Notes under the pieces: generated by a model
Told to the model about the DNA's origin: nothing
What the model saw: only the letters and a program-made list of their open reading frames with translations
Databases searched by the model: none
Shown: positions 38,066 to 48,327 of the stretch, in pieces
Position numbering within the stretch: position 1 is the first letter of the stretch
How the letters are laid out: every line of letters starts with the position of its first letter
Made by a program: the position numbers and the translations under genes
From: Bacteroidota bacterium
GTDB lineage: Bacteria > Bacteroidota > Bacteroidia > Bacteroidales > GCA-2711565
Direction of reading: 5' to 3'
Length of the DNA: 64,000 nt
NCBI GenBank assembly: GCA_018816945.1
Contig: JAHIVC010000070.1
Location: 1 to 64,000, forward strand

Positions 38066-38842
38066 TCAACCAACTCCTGTTATTCCTGATAAAATTAAAA
38101 TCCATAGAATTGTATTTGGTATTCCATGTATCATTAAAGCAACCCATGTGTTTTTAGTTTTCTGAGCAATAAATGGAGTAATTAGCATGCTTGGTAGAAA
38201 AGCTATAAAATTCCAAGGCATAACTAAATGAACTAAATATGCCCAAAGTAAACCATTTACCAACCAAGCATAATTGCCATACTTTACTTCTTGTCTTGGA
38301 AGAATATATCCACGCCACATAAATTCTTCGGCTATCATTGCTGTTGAATGTAGCATAATTGTAGCAATTAAAAATATCCAATTGCCACGCAAGTTTACTC
38401 CCAGAAATTCGGATAAAGGGAATTTAATTTCTTTTAATGGGTGTAATAGTAACGGAAAATGGTCTGGAGCTGAAAAAAAAGCTTTTGAAGCCATCCATTT
38501 CGCAACAGGTTCCATTAGAATTTCGAAGACAAACACAAATATGATACCACTAATTGTCCATAACCAGTCATTTTTGGTAATTGTTTTCAATCTGAATCTT
38601 TCAGATATTTTTAGTTTGGGGTTATCCTTTTTTTCCTTTTTGAATAATAGAATTGAAATTGGGAGTAATGGAATTATTGGGATCCAAAGAAAGAATGGGA
38701 AAAGAAAAACAATTTTAAGTCCAATTTTTTGAAAATATGGAGCCCCATATACTAATCCTACATAGATTAATAATCCGGGAATCCCAAATAGTATTATGCT
38801 TTTCCAAATACTAATTGGTTTTAATTTATTGTTTTTTTCCAT
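38066..38842 (-). CDS. CPBP-family intramembrane metalloprotease
   Basis: Polytopic membrane protein of 258 residues. It has the canonical first motif AEEFMWRGYILPRQ (EExxxR), then LLWAYLVHLVMPWNF with the second-motif histidine, and LMIHGIPNTI with the third. CPBP proteins include the eukaryotic CaaX protease Rce1 and bacterial bacteriocin-maturation or immunity proteases. The target is unknown. It is the first gene of the minus-strand group of membrane and methyl-transfer genes. Confidence 0.85.
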   Translation of the reverse strand: MEKNNKLKPISIWKSIILFGIPGLLIYVGLVYGAPYFQKIGLKIVFLFPFFLWIPIIPLLPISILLFKKEKKDNPKLKISERFRLKTITKNDWLWTISGIIFVFVFEILMEPVAKWMASKAFFSAPDHFPLLLHPLKEIKFPLSEFLGVNLRGNWIFLIATIMLHSTAMIAEEFMWRGYILPRQEVKYGNYAWLVNGLLWAYLVHLVMPWNFIAFLPSMLITPFIAQKTKNTWVALMIHGIPNTILWILILSGITGVG

Positions 38843-39657
38843 TGTTTTCTTTTAGCATGCCGCACAACTTGTATATATGTTCAACTTTATTGCATATATC
38901 CACCCATATTAGCGTGTATTGTGCAGGTTTTGTTAACTTATATATTTTATCGATTCGTCAAAATCGATTTAATTTCAATACTTGTGAGGGAGCTCAAATT
39001 CTTTGATCAACAATCATTATCCGGCAGGAAAGAATTTCGGGAATAAATATATTAAAAAAATCGTTAGATTTTTTTAATAATTATAAATTATGAGTTATAA
39101 GTTATAAACGAGAATAGAAAAGTTGATCACAATGTATTACTATTGAATGTCGAAGAGTTCAGAGGTTCAAAGGCTCAGAGGGTCAGAGGTTCAGAAGTTC
39201 AAATGATTAACTGTTTGTGTGCTTCTGACTTTGTTCACAATGTATTGCAATGTATTACAATGTATTACTATTGAATGTCAACCGAATGTCGAAGAGTTCA
39301 AAGGCTCAGAGGTTCAGAAGTTCAAATGATTAACTGTTTGAGTAAAGTGAGAAATCCTTTTGAGTAAAGTGAGAAAACTTTTTGAGTAAATTGGAAAAAC
39401 CTTTTGAGTAAAATAGAAATGTTACTTGTGTATAGAAATTATTTGACTTCTCAAACGTTCAAATTTGACTTCTCGAAATTTTTTTTTGACTTCTCAAATT
39501 TATATATCTGAGAAGTCCTATTTGGAAACGATCGAAGTGTAATGTCACGGAATGAGGAAAATTCAAGATATAAGAATCTAGTCAAAGGAGGACTTTTTCT
39601 GACATCTAACATCTAACGTCTAATATCTTAATGGAATTTGTTTTTATGCGCTATATC
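38843..39657. repeat. 815-base repeat-dense gap downstream of purA
   Basis: This holds no gene. From left: a boundary-like sequence near 38859-38880 (TGCCGCACAACTTGT). Next, a direct repeat of about 85 bases (39129-39216 and 39258-39340) built of TTCAGAGG/TTCAAAGG words, and three 10-base units CAATGTATTR (39238-39267). Then four 22-base units (39337-39420) and three units starting TTTGACTTCTC (39442-39505) with an inverted AGAAGTC after them. Last is a CTAAC-rich tail (39601-39631) related to 52728-52750. The same TTCAGAAG words occur downstream of lepA (48149-48185). Confidence 0.8.
39337..39420 (+). repeat. Four 22-bp tandem repeats
   Basis: Units start at 39337, 39359, 39381 and 39403 (period exactly 22). 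Each begins TTTGAGTAAA and goes on with a G/A-rich half; the last is 18 bases. They are contiguous, without spacers. Confidence 0.9.
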
Positions 39658-40950
<1,293 letters not shown>

Positions 40951-41181
40951 TTAAATATTTTTTTATTTTTTGTTTTGAACTTTAAAATCATCCTGACCCT
41001 CTGGAAAATCAGATTAACCAGTAAAACAGCTTAAGAAGTTCATTCTATCTTTTCACTAAAAGCCACGCTTAAAAACAAAGGACTTTATGTATGCAATTTT
41101 ACAAACATTAAGCCCATTATAAAATATTTTTTATGACTTTTTATAAACAATGGAACCGTTCCGGACAATGCAATCTAAAGA

Positions 41182-41637
41182 TTAATTCTTCTTGTCATCA
41201 ATGCAAGTTCCATAAAATGTCAGGGAATGATGGGATATTTTAACATTCAATAATTTTTCAACGGATAACTGAATTTCCTGCAATCTGGGATCACAAAACT
41301 CAAGGACTTTTCCGGTATCAATACTAATAAAATGATCATGTTGCTTGAATTTGAACGAACGCTCAAATTGTGCACAATTATTACCAAATTGATGCTTGGT
41401 AACCAGACTGCAATCCAAAAGCAGTTCTATGGTATTGTACAAAGTGGCTCTGCTAACCCTATATTTATTATTTTTCATTCGAATATACAGGGTTTCTATA
41501 TCAAAATGTCCATCAGTGGCATAAATCTCTTTGAGAATAGTATATCTTTCGGGAGTTTTTCGATGACCTCTTTTCTCCAAATATTCGGTAAATATCTGTT
41601 TTACAGTTTCAAAAGTATCCTTATCATTTTCTTTCAT
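41182..41637 (-). CDS. Fur-family transcriptional regulator
   Basis: Metal-responsive repressor type, 151 residues. The winged-helix N-terminal half ([45 protein letters not shown]) and the dimer/metal half ([17 protein letters not shown]) fit Fur. The structural-zinc CxxC pairs are missing: the stretch usually holding Cys-x2-Cys reads SIDTG. Metal specificity (Fe, Mn, peroxide) cannot be told. A 9-bp inverted repeat upstream is a candidate autoregulatory site. It lies 118 bases after spoT. Confidence 0.88.
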   Translation of the reverse strand: MKENDKDTFETVKQIFTEYLEKRGHRKTPERYTILKEIYATDGHFDIETLYIRMKNNKYRVSRATLYNTIELLLDCSLVTKHQFGNNCAQFERSFKFKQHDHFISIDTGKVLEFCDPRLQEIQLSVEKLLNVKISHHSLTFYGTCIDDKKN

Positions 41638-41676
41638 AAACGCAACATTTAATCAAGGCATAAAAATACGGAAAAT

Positions 41677-41703
41677 TTATTTATATCTATTTGGTATAAA
41701 TAA
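41677..41703. promoter_or_regulatory. Inverted repeat before the fur-like gene
   Basis: TTATTTATA and TATAAATAA flank a 9-base spacer, 40 bases before the start codon. AT-richness raises the chance of coincidence. It is a plausible Fur/PerR-type operator. Confidence 0.4.
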
Positions 41704-41755
41704 GAATAATTAATTGTTTTTCTCAATCAGCTTATTATCTGATGTTTAAGGAATG

Positions 41756-43999
41756 CTATTTTGTTTTAGAAAATCGATTTATCCGGCTAATCATCTTAAT
41801 TTCCTTGATTTTTTTCAGTTCATCAATCAAATCCTGAAGATTTTTTAAGTCATTTACGTAGAGCGTGATCATAGCTTCTGTAATCCCTTCAGATGTTTCA
41901 AGCGTAAATGAACGAATATTCAAATGGTATTCATTTGAAATTACGCCTGTGATATGATTTATCAACCCTATACTATCAATGCTTTTTATTTTGAGTCCGG
42001 CCAAAAATGATATTGATTCTTTCTTATTCCATTTCGCTTTTACAATTCTGTTCCCGAATTTTGACATTTCCTGAATTGCGGTTGGACAATTTATCCGATG
42101 GATCCGAATCATGTCATCCTTCGAAATCAATCCAATTACATCGTCTCCGGGAATTGGGTTACAACAAGGAAGTATGGTATAATTCAGATCATTGACCGCA
42201 CCCCCAATAATCATGGCTTCAGGCTCAGTACGAATACTTTCCCTGATTTTTTTAGACAAAGTTTCGGGTTCTACATTTTTTGAACGAAGGAATGGGATGC
42301 TGATGTATCTCATCCAATTTCCCTTTTCATTATCATGAAAGGCATTTTTAACATCTTTAAGTTCTATTTTTCCTTTCGCAACAAAATAGTACAGATCAAT
42401 GACCCCTGAATATGAAGTTTTGCTCTGCAATATTCCAATATTATTAGGTGTAAATTCAATATTAAGTTGTTCAAAAAAACCTTTTAAAATTTCCGTTCCT
42501 TTTTCCTTAAATGATTTTCTGTCCTCTTTGATCGCTTGCTTAATTCGTGCTTTAGCACGGGCTGTAACTACCAATCGTAACCATGAAACTCTTGGTTTTT
42601 GTTTATCTGAGGTAATCATCTCAATCTGATCACCATTTTTAACCCGATAATTCAATGGCACCAATTTTCGATTAACTTTGGCTCCAATACTTGTATTACC
42701 TACCTGAGAGTGAATACTGTATGCAAAATCAAGGACTGTTGATCCAAAAGGTAAATTTTTCAATTCCCCTTTGGGGGTAAATACAGAAACCTCATCGGAA
42801 AAAAGATTCATCTTAAAATCACTTAAAAAATCCAGGGCATTTTCCTCACTGCTCTGAAGCAGCTCACTTATTCTTTTCAGCCAATTTTCTAATCCGCTAT
42901 TTGTTGCTTCCGTTGATTTGTATTTAAGGTGAGCGGCGTATCCTTTCATCCCGATATCATACATTCGGGTAGTTTGAATTTGAACCTCCACCCAACGCCC
43001 TGTATGGCTCATAATGGTTGTGTGCAATGCTTCATAACCATTTGCTTTGGGGATCGAAATCCGGTCGCGAAGATGATCCATCTTCGGCCGATAATAATCG
43101 GTTATGATCGAATATACCTTCCAACAGTCTATTTTTTCTTGTTTTTTTGGTGAATCTATAATTATTTTAACAGCAAACGCATCATGAACTTCTTCGAAAG
43201 GAATTTCTCTTTCGCGCATTTTTTCCCAAATGGAATTAACTGATTTTTCACTGGCAAAAATTTGATATTCTATCTCCTGTTCATTTAAGGCTTTTTTTAA
43301 TGGCCCCACCAATTTTCTGACAAATTTATTTCGCTCAAACTTACTATCAATCAGTTTCTGTGAAATTGAATTATAAATATTAGGTTCAAGGTATTTTAAA
43401 GCAAGATCTTCAAGTTCCCCTTTAATCATGTACAATCCCAATCGGTGGGCAAGCGGTGCATATATATAATGTGTTTCTGAAGCAATCTTTACTTGCTTTT
43501 CCTTGGACATTGCATCAAGGGTACGCATATTGTGCAATCGATCGGCAAGCTTAATTAATATAACCCTTACATCTTCTGATAATGTAAGCAGCATTTTTCT
43601 AAAATTTTCAGCTTGTATCGATGAGGTTTGGTCATCAAAAAGTTCATCAATTTTCGTTAAGCCATCAACTATATGAGCTACGTTGCTTCCAAAGAGTTTT
43701 TGAATATCCTTTAAAGTATATTTTGTATCCTCTACAACATCATGTATAAGTGCACAAACAATTGAAGTAGTGCCTAAACCAATTTCCTCAGCAGCAATAC
43801 GTGCCACATCGAGTGGATGGTAAACATAGGGTTCTCCGGTTTTTCGTCGATCATTCACATGTGCCTTGACTGCCAAGTTAAAAGCCTTACGAACCAGCTT
43901 TTTATCTGCAGGGGTTTTACGTGTGTACCATACCCTTAAGAGATTTCTATATCTCCTAACGATCTCCTTATTTTCCGATTCCTCATCGGGTATATACAT
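41756..43999 (-). CDS. spoT: Bifunctional (p)ppGpp synthetase/hydrolase
   Basis: RelA/SpoT homologue, 747 residues, controlling the stringent response. An HD hydrolase domain (HDVVEDT, RLHNMRTLDAM; about 45-200) is followed by the synthetase domain (DRISIPKANGYEALHTTI), a TGS domain (VFTPKGELKNLPFGSTVLDFAY) and C-terminal helical, zinc-finger-like (LPCCNPIPGDDVIGL) and ACT domains. The HD residues are intact, so both activities are likely. Cytoplasmic. It is the head of the spoT-fur-purA group. Confidence 0.95.
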   Translation of the reverse strand: MYIPDEESENKEIVRRYRNLLRVWYTRKTPADKKLVRKAFNLAVKAHVNDRRKTGEPYVYHPLDVARIAAEEIGLGTTSIVCALIHDVVEDTKYTLKDIQKLFGSNVAHIVDGLTKIDELFDDQTSSIQAENFRKMLLTLSEDVRVILIKLADRLHNMRTLDAMSKEKQVKIASETHYIYAPLAHRLGLYMIKGELEDLALKYLEPNIYNSISQKLIDSKFERNKFVRKLVGPLKKALNEQEIEYQIFASEKSVNSIWEKMREREIPFEEVHDAFAVKIIIDSPKKQEKIDCWKVYSIITDYYRPKMDHLRDRISIPKANGYEALHTTIMSHTGRWVEVQIQTTRMYDIGMKGYAAHLKYKSTEATNSGLENWLKRISELLQSSEENALDFLSDFKMNLFSDEVSVFTPKGELKNLPFGSTVLDFAYSIHSQVGNTSIGAKVNRKLVPLNYRVKNGDQIEMITSDKQKPRVSWLRLVVTARAKARIKQAIKEDRKSFKEKGTEILKGFFEQLNIEFTPNNIGILQSKTSYSGVIDLYYFVAKGKIELKDVKNAFHDNEKGNWMRYISIPFLRSKNVEPETLSKKIRESIRTEPEAMIIGGAVNDLNYTILPCCNPIPGDDVIGLISKDDMIRIHRINCPTAIQEMSKFGNRIVKAKWNKKESISFLAGLKIKSIDSIGLINHITGVISNEYHLNIRSFTLETSEGITEAMITLYVNDLKNLQDLIDELKKIKEIKMISRINRFSKTK

Positions 44000-44045
44000 A
44001 AACTTAAATTTATAATTATGTTAAAACAAAAATAAACAAATTGAG

Positions 44046-44158
44046 ATGATTCAGAAATGAATCATAAAGAATAATATTGCCAGCCTATAAATTCCGGCAA
44101 TAAATATTTCAAGTAAGGCCAATACTTCAATTTAAATGACAACATGCATTGAAGTATT
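44046..44158. terminator. Cluster of stem-loops after the gap operon
   Basis: Three inverted repeats lie between the gapA stop and spoT: ATGATTCA/TGAATCAT (44046-44065), TATTGCC/GGCAATA near 44075-44101 and AATACTTCAAT/ATTGAAGTATT (44121-44158). None has a good T-run on the minus strand, so termination is uncertain; the last could also protect the mRNA end. Confidence 0.4.
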
Positions 44159-44172
44159 TATATTTAGTATAT

Positions 44173-45174
44173 TTATTTAAAGTTCATAAGTAAACCTATG
44201 AGATCAACCACTCTGTTTGAGTAACCCCACTCATTGTCATACCACATAAGTGTCTTGACGATTCGCTTACCCAAAACCCGGGTATATTCCGGGTCATAAA
44301 TGCTGGAATACAAATTACCAACAATATCGGATGATACATATTTTTCTTCACCATAAAACAAAACATTTTTCATCTCTTTTGTTTTTGAGGCAGCAAGCAC
44401 GGCCGCATTCACTTCTTCCACGGTTACATCTCTTTCAACTTCGAACACAAAGTCAACGATAGAACCATCAGGGACCGGAACACGACATGCCATCCCATCC
44501 AATCTTCCCTTAAGTTCAGGAATCACTTTGCCAACAGCTTTTGCAGCACCGGTTGTAGTTGGAATAATATTTTCTGCAGCAGCCCTACCACGACGCCAGT
44601 CGGCATGAGGAACATCAGCCAATCGTTGATCATTTGTATAAGCGTGCGTTGTGGTCATGATCCCTTCAACAATGCCAAATGCTTCGTGCATGACTTTTGC
44701 CATTGGTGCCAAACAGTTTGTTGTGCAACTGGCATTTGAAATGATGCGATGCTCAGGTTTTAGCCCTCCATCGTTTACCCCAATTACAATCGTATAATCA
44801 ATTTCATCTTTGGCAGGCACTGTAAGAATTACTCTTTTGGCTCCTGCATTTATGTGAGGCATCAATTTTTCACGGGTCCTAAAAATTCCGGTAGCTTCGA
44901 TCACAACATCTATTTTTAACTCGGCCCATGGTAATTGATTTGGGTCTTTAATACTCAGCATCCTTACCTTTTCATTCGGTGTGATCAAATAGTCATCTTC
45001 TAACCTGATATCCTGTCCGAAACCCATCATCACCGTATCATATTTCAATAAATAGGCCAGCACCTCATTATCGTACAAATCATTAATAGCAACAACATCA
45101 ATATCATCACGACTATTAATTATCCTGAAAACAGATCTTCCGATTCTGCCAAAACCGTTTATCGCAACTCTCAT
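44173..45174 (-). CDS. gapA: Type I glyceraldehyde-3-phosphate dehydrogenase
   Basis: Glycolytic and gluconeogenic enzyme, cytoplasmic tetramer. The 333 residues have the NAD motif INGFGRIGRSVFR, SNASCTTNC with catalytic Cys150, TTTHAYTNDQ with His177, the phosphate site TTTGAAKAVG, and RVPVPDGSIVD. All catalytic residues are present. The start overlaps the stop of the upstream paralogue by 4 bases (ATGA), so both are made from one mRNA. Confidence 0.96.
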   Translation of the reverse strand: MRVAINGFGRIGRSVFRIINSRDDIDVVAINDLYDNEVLAYLLKYDTVMMGFGQDIRLEDDYLITPNEKVRMLSIKDPNQLPWAELKIDVVIEATGIFRTREKLMPHINAGAKRVILTVPAKDEIDYTIVIGVNDGGLKPEHRIISNASCTTNCLAPMAKVMHEAFGIVEGIMTTTHAYTNDQRLADVPHADWRRGRAAAENIIPTTTGAAKAVGKVIPELKGRLDGMACRVPVPDGSIVDFVFEVERDVTVEEVNAAVLAASKTKEMKNVLFYGEEKYVSSDIVGNLYSSIYDPEYTRVLGKRIVKTLMWYDNEWGYSNRVVDLIGLLMNFK

Positions 45175-46187
45175 AATGCACCTCCTTCTGAATTTAATTT
45201 ATCGTAAGCTATGATTAAATCAATAATCCTCGCCGACATTGCCTTAGCTGCATGATACCAGGTAAGCGTTTTTATCATCCTACCTGAAGATTTAATGCTT
45301 GCATCCCGATCAAATACGACAGAATGTGCATTACCGATAACATCGGTACTAACGATGGGATCATGCATCATCTCCACAATTTCAGGATGTTGATCCGCAT
45401 ATTTTTGAACAGCAATATTGATCATCTCAATGGTGATATCTTTCGATTTAAAAATAGCAGTCAAATCTAATAATGAACCACTAGGTACAGGCACATTTAA
45501 AGCCGAGCCCTCTATCCTACCCTTAAATTCGGGCATGATTTTCTGAATCCATTCGGGCGAAGGTGTTTCATTAGGAATTATATTTTCAGCAGCTGACCGG
45601 CTTCGCCTAAAATCTGTACCTGCTTTATCACGTAAGGGCTGATCAGAAGTGTACGAATGAACTGTTGTGAGCATGGCATAATCAACCCCAAATTCATCGT
45701 TGAAGATTTTAAGAAGAATTGCTGCAGCATTGGTGGTTGCAGAACCTGCCGAAATTAATTTATCGGTATTTTGAATGGTGTTTTCATTTACCCCAATCAC
45801 AACAACGCGATCAATTTCATTTGTTGGCAAATTTGATAAGATTACACGTTTGGCCCCGGCCTGATGATGCTTTTCCATAAATTCGCGTGATTTATACTTG
45901 CCAGTCCCGTCAACGACTACATCAACATTAAAAATATCCCATGGAATATCCCCCGGCTCTCCTCCCATTACAATTCTGGCCCTTCCGTTTTTTGAAACAA
46001 GGAAATTTCCATCCAACTTCACATCAATCCCGCCTTTGGTTTCAGCTACCAATAAATAATGCAGTATTTCGGCACGACCAATATCAGCGATCGCGACAAT
46101 TTCAATATCATTTCGGTTAAGACATAATCGATAGATATGCCTTGGGATTTCCCCGAATCCCATTAACCCAACCCGTATTTTAGTCAT
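45171..46187 (-). CDS. GAPDH-like protein lacking the catalytic cysteine
   Basis: A full-length GAPDH paralogue of 338 residues that aligns without gaps to GapA over the active site. The catalytic position reads SAGSATTNA, with Ala at 150 where GapA has Cys150; His177 is kept (VHSYTSDQ). The dinucleotide loop is GFGEIP instead of GFGRIG. The phosphate-site TGAAK reads TPSPE, and the CRVPV arginine is replaced (LNVPV). The frame is intact, so this is not simple decay. It may be a regulatory or tetramer-partner subunit of GapA, or bind another ligand. It precedes gapA in the same operon. Confidence 0.85.
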   Translation of the reverse strand: MTKIRVGLMGFGEIPRHIYRLCLNRNDIEIVAIADIGRAEILHYLLVAETKGGIDVKLDGNFLVSKNGRARIVMGGEPGDIPWDIFNVDVVVDGTGKYKSREFMEKHHQAGAKRVILSNLPTNEIDRVVVIGVNENTIQNTDKLISAGSATTNAAAILLKIFNDEFGVDYAMLTTVHSYTSDQPLRDKAGTDFRRSRSAAENIIPNETPSPEWIQKIMPEFKGRIEGSALNVPVPSGSLLDLTAIFKSKDITIEMINIAVQKYADQHPEIVEMMHDPIVSTDVIGNAHSVVFDRDASIKSSGRMIKTLTWYHAAKAMSARIIDLIIAYDKLNSEGGAL

Positions 46188-46303
46188 ATAAATCCTCTTT
46201 TAAGTTTCTTCCAAACAAAAAAAACACCCTGAAACATTAATTGATAATAATTTAGATGGGTGAACTATTTTCAGAATGTGGATTAAAGTTACAATAAATC
46301 TGA

Positions 46304-46333
46304 TTGAGAATATTAATTTTAGTCTTATTTTTG
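46304..46333 (+). promoter_or_regulatory. Promoter of lepA
   Basis: TTG (46304-46306), a 19-base spacer and TATTTTTG (46326-46333). The predicted start of transcription falls at or within a base or two of the ATG at 46340, so the mRNA may have no leader. Confidence 0.55.
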
Positions 46334-46339
46334 CATTTA

Positions 46340-48127
46340 ATGAAAAACACCAGAAACTTCTGTATCATAGCTCATATCGATCATGGCAAAAGTACGATTG
46401 CTGATCGCTTACTTCAATTTACCGGAACAATTTCCGACCGTGACCAACAAGCTCAGGTATTGGACGACATGGATCTGGAACGCGAAAGGGGAATAACCAT
46501 TAAAAGTCATGCCATAAAAATGGCTTATAAAACAGAGGATGGAGTTTATAACCTCAACCTGATCGACACTCCCGGACACGTTGATTTTTCATATGAAGTA
46601 TCACGCTCAATAGCAGCATGTGAAGGAGCTTTGCTTATAGTTGATGCAACACAAGGAATACAAGCACAAACCATCTCAAATTTATACTTGGCTTTAGAAC
46701 ACGATTTGGAAATCATTCCGGTCCTGAATAAAATGGATTTAGACAACGCCATGCCTGAAGATGTAAAAGATCAAATTGTGGACCTGATTGGCTGTTCGCG
46801 CGAAAGTATTATCGAAGCGAGTGGTAAAACAGGTTTTGGAATTGACAAAGTTTTAGAACGAATCATCACCGACGTGCCTCCTCCAAAAGGAGATCCGGAC
46901 GCACCATTAGAAGCACTTATCTTCGATTCTGTTTTTAATAACTTCCGTGGGATTATTGCTTATTTCAAAATTATGAATGGCACCTTAAAAAAAGGTGATT
47001 TCGTAAAATTTGTTAATACGGGCAAGGAATACCACGCTGATGAAATTGGTGCATTGGTTATGGAACGCCAACCATATAAAGTGCTCTACGCCGGAGATGT
47101 TGGATATATTATTTCAGGAATAAAAGCTTCCAAAGAAGTAAAAGTTGGGGATACAATTACTCATGTAGAACGCCCTTGTGCGAAAGCAATTGAAGGATTT
47201 GAAGACGTTAAGCCTATGGTTTTCGCAGGCATCTATCCTGTTGATGCCGACGAATATGAGGAATTGAGAGCTGCCATGGAAAAGCTTCAGTTGAACGATG
47301 CCTCTCTAACCTATGAGCCCGAGTCTTCAGTAGCCCTGGGATTTGGATTCAGGTGCGGATTTTTGGGTTTATTGCACATGGAGATTATTCAGGAAAGACT
47401 GGATCGTGAATTCGACATGAATGTGATCACTACAGTTCCTAACGTTTCGTATAAAGTTGTGACAAATAAAAAAGAGATTATTGAGGTTCACAATCCATCG
47501 GGACTTCCCGATCAAAAATACATCGACCATATTGAAGAGCCTTATATAACGGCTTCGATCATTTCCAAATCTACCTATGTTGGAGCTGTAATGAACCTGT
47601 GTATTGATAAGCGCGGGACCTTAAAAAACCAGGTTTATTTGACCAGCGATCGTGTTGAAGTTACTTTTGAGATGCCATTGGGTGAAATCGTATTTGATTT
47701 TTACGACAAACTAAAAAGTATTTCGAAAGGATATGCTTCTTTTGATTATTACCAATCGAGCTATAAACCTGCCAATTTGGTCAAACTAGATATCCTTTTA
47801 AATGGGGAGTCGGTTGATGCTTTGTCTACCTTAATTCATCGCGATAATGCTTATGATTTTGGAAAACGGATGTGCAGCAAACTGAAAGAATTAATTCCAC
47901 GTCAGCAATTTGACATTGCCATTCAGGCAGCGATTGGCGTAAAAATCATTTCGCGTGAAACCATTAAAGCTGTTCGAAAAGATGTAACCGCCAAATGTTA
48001 TGGAGGTGATATTACCCGTAAGCGTAAACTTTTAGAAAAACAGAAAAAAGGAAAAAAACGGATGCGTCAGGTTGGAAATGTTGAAGTCCCACAGCAAGCG
48101 TTCCTGGCAGTGCTGAAGCTAGACTGA
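46340..48127 (+). CDS. lepA: Elongation factor 4 (LepA)
   Basis: Ribosome-associated translational GTPase. ATG 46340 ([19 protein letters not shown]) gives 595 residues, the family norm; the frame is open 12 codons further up through the promoter. Seen are G1 AHIDHGKST, the switch segment [25 protein letters not shown], the domain III-V run, and the LepA-specific C-terminus with [19 protein letters not shown]. The downstream gap has TTCAGAAG-type repeat words. Confidence 0.96.
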   Translation: MKNTRNFCIIAHIDHGKSTIADRLLQFTGTISDRDQQAQVLDDMDLERERGITIKSHAIKMAYKTEDGVYNLNLIDTPGHVDFSYEVSRSIAACEGALLIVDATQGIQAQTISNLYLALEHDLEIIPVLNKMDLDNAMPEDVKDQIVDLIGCSRESIIEASGKTGFGIDKVLERIITDVPPPKGDPDAPLEALIFDSVFNNFRGIIAYFKIMNGTLKKGDFVKFVNTGKEYHADEIGALVMERQPYKVLYAGDVGYIISGIKASKEVKVGDTITHVERPCAKAIEGFEDVKPMVFAGIYPVDADEYEELRAAMEKLQLNDASLTYEPESSVALGFGFRCGFLGLLHMEIIQERLDREFDMNVITTVPNVSYKVVTNKKEIIEVHNPSGLPDQKYIDHIEEPYITASIISKSTYVGAVMNLCIDKRGTLKNQVYLTSDRVEVTFEMPLGEIVFDFYDKLKSISKGYASFDYYQSSYKPANLVKLDILLNGESVDALSTLIHRDNAYDFGKRMCSKLKELIPRQQFDIAIQAAIGVKIISRETIKAVRKDVTAKCYGGDITRKRKLLEKQKKGKKRMRQVGNVEVPQQAFLAVLKLD

Positions 48128-48270
48128 AACATTCATGGTGTTAATATGTTCAGAAGTTCAGAAGTTTAAATGCTCAAAGGTTTAATTTTTATATTTTTCA
48201 CATAAACACCCAAACACGTAAACACATTAACAACTTTTTTTTAACTTCACACTCAAATTATTGCTATCGA

Positions 48271-48301
48271 CTGTAACAAATGGGATAGCATCTTCGTCAT
48301 A
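48271..48301 (+). promoter_or_regulatory. ECF-type promoter before the sigma gene
   Basis: CTGTAACAAAT (48271-48281), 13 bases, CGTCATA (48295-48301). GTAAC and CGTC are the -35/-10 cores typical of ECF sigma factors. The identical arrangement occurs at 49942-49972, so the sigma factor probably transcribes its own gene. Confidence 0.8.
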
Positions 48302-48327
48302 TCATTGAGAAATACAAAACCAATTGG

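Noticed and set aside
30737-38880. Chromosomal integron
   Set aside because: Boundary words GTTAGCA do not fit the GTTRRRY core, gene units are mostly on the minus strand with irregular gaps, and no integrase was seen. It is kept only as a cassette-like observation.
39337-39505. 22-base repeats as a CRISPR array
   Set aside because: The units are contiguous, with no unique spacers, and no cas gene is in the window.
45171-46187. GAPDH-like gene as a decaying pseudogene
   Set aside because: The frame is open over the full family length, many structural segments are kept and it is coupled to gapA. The changes are concentrated at the active site, which fits a changed role better than decay.
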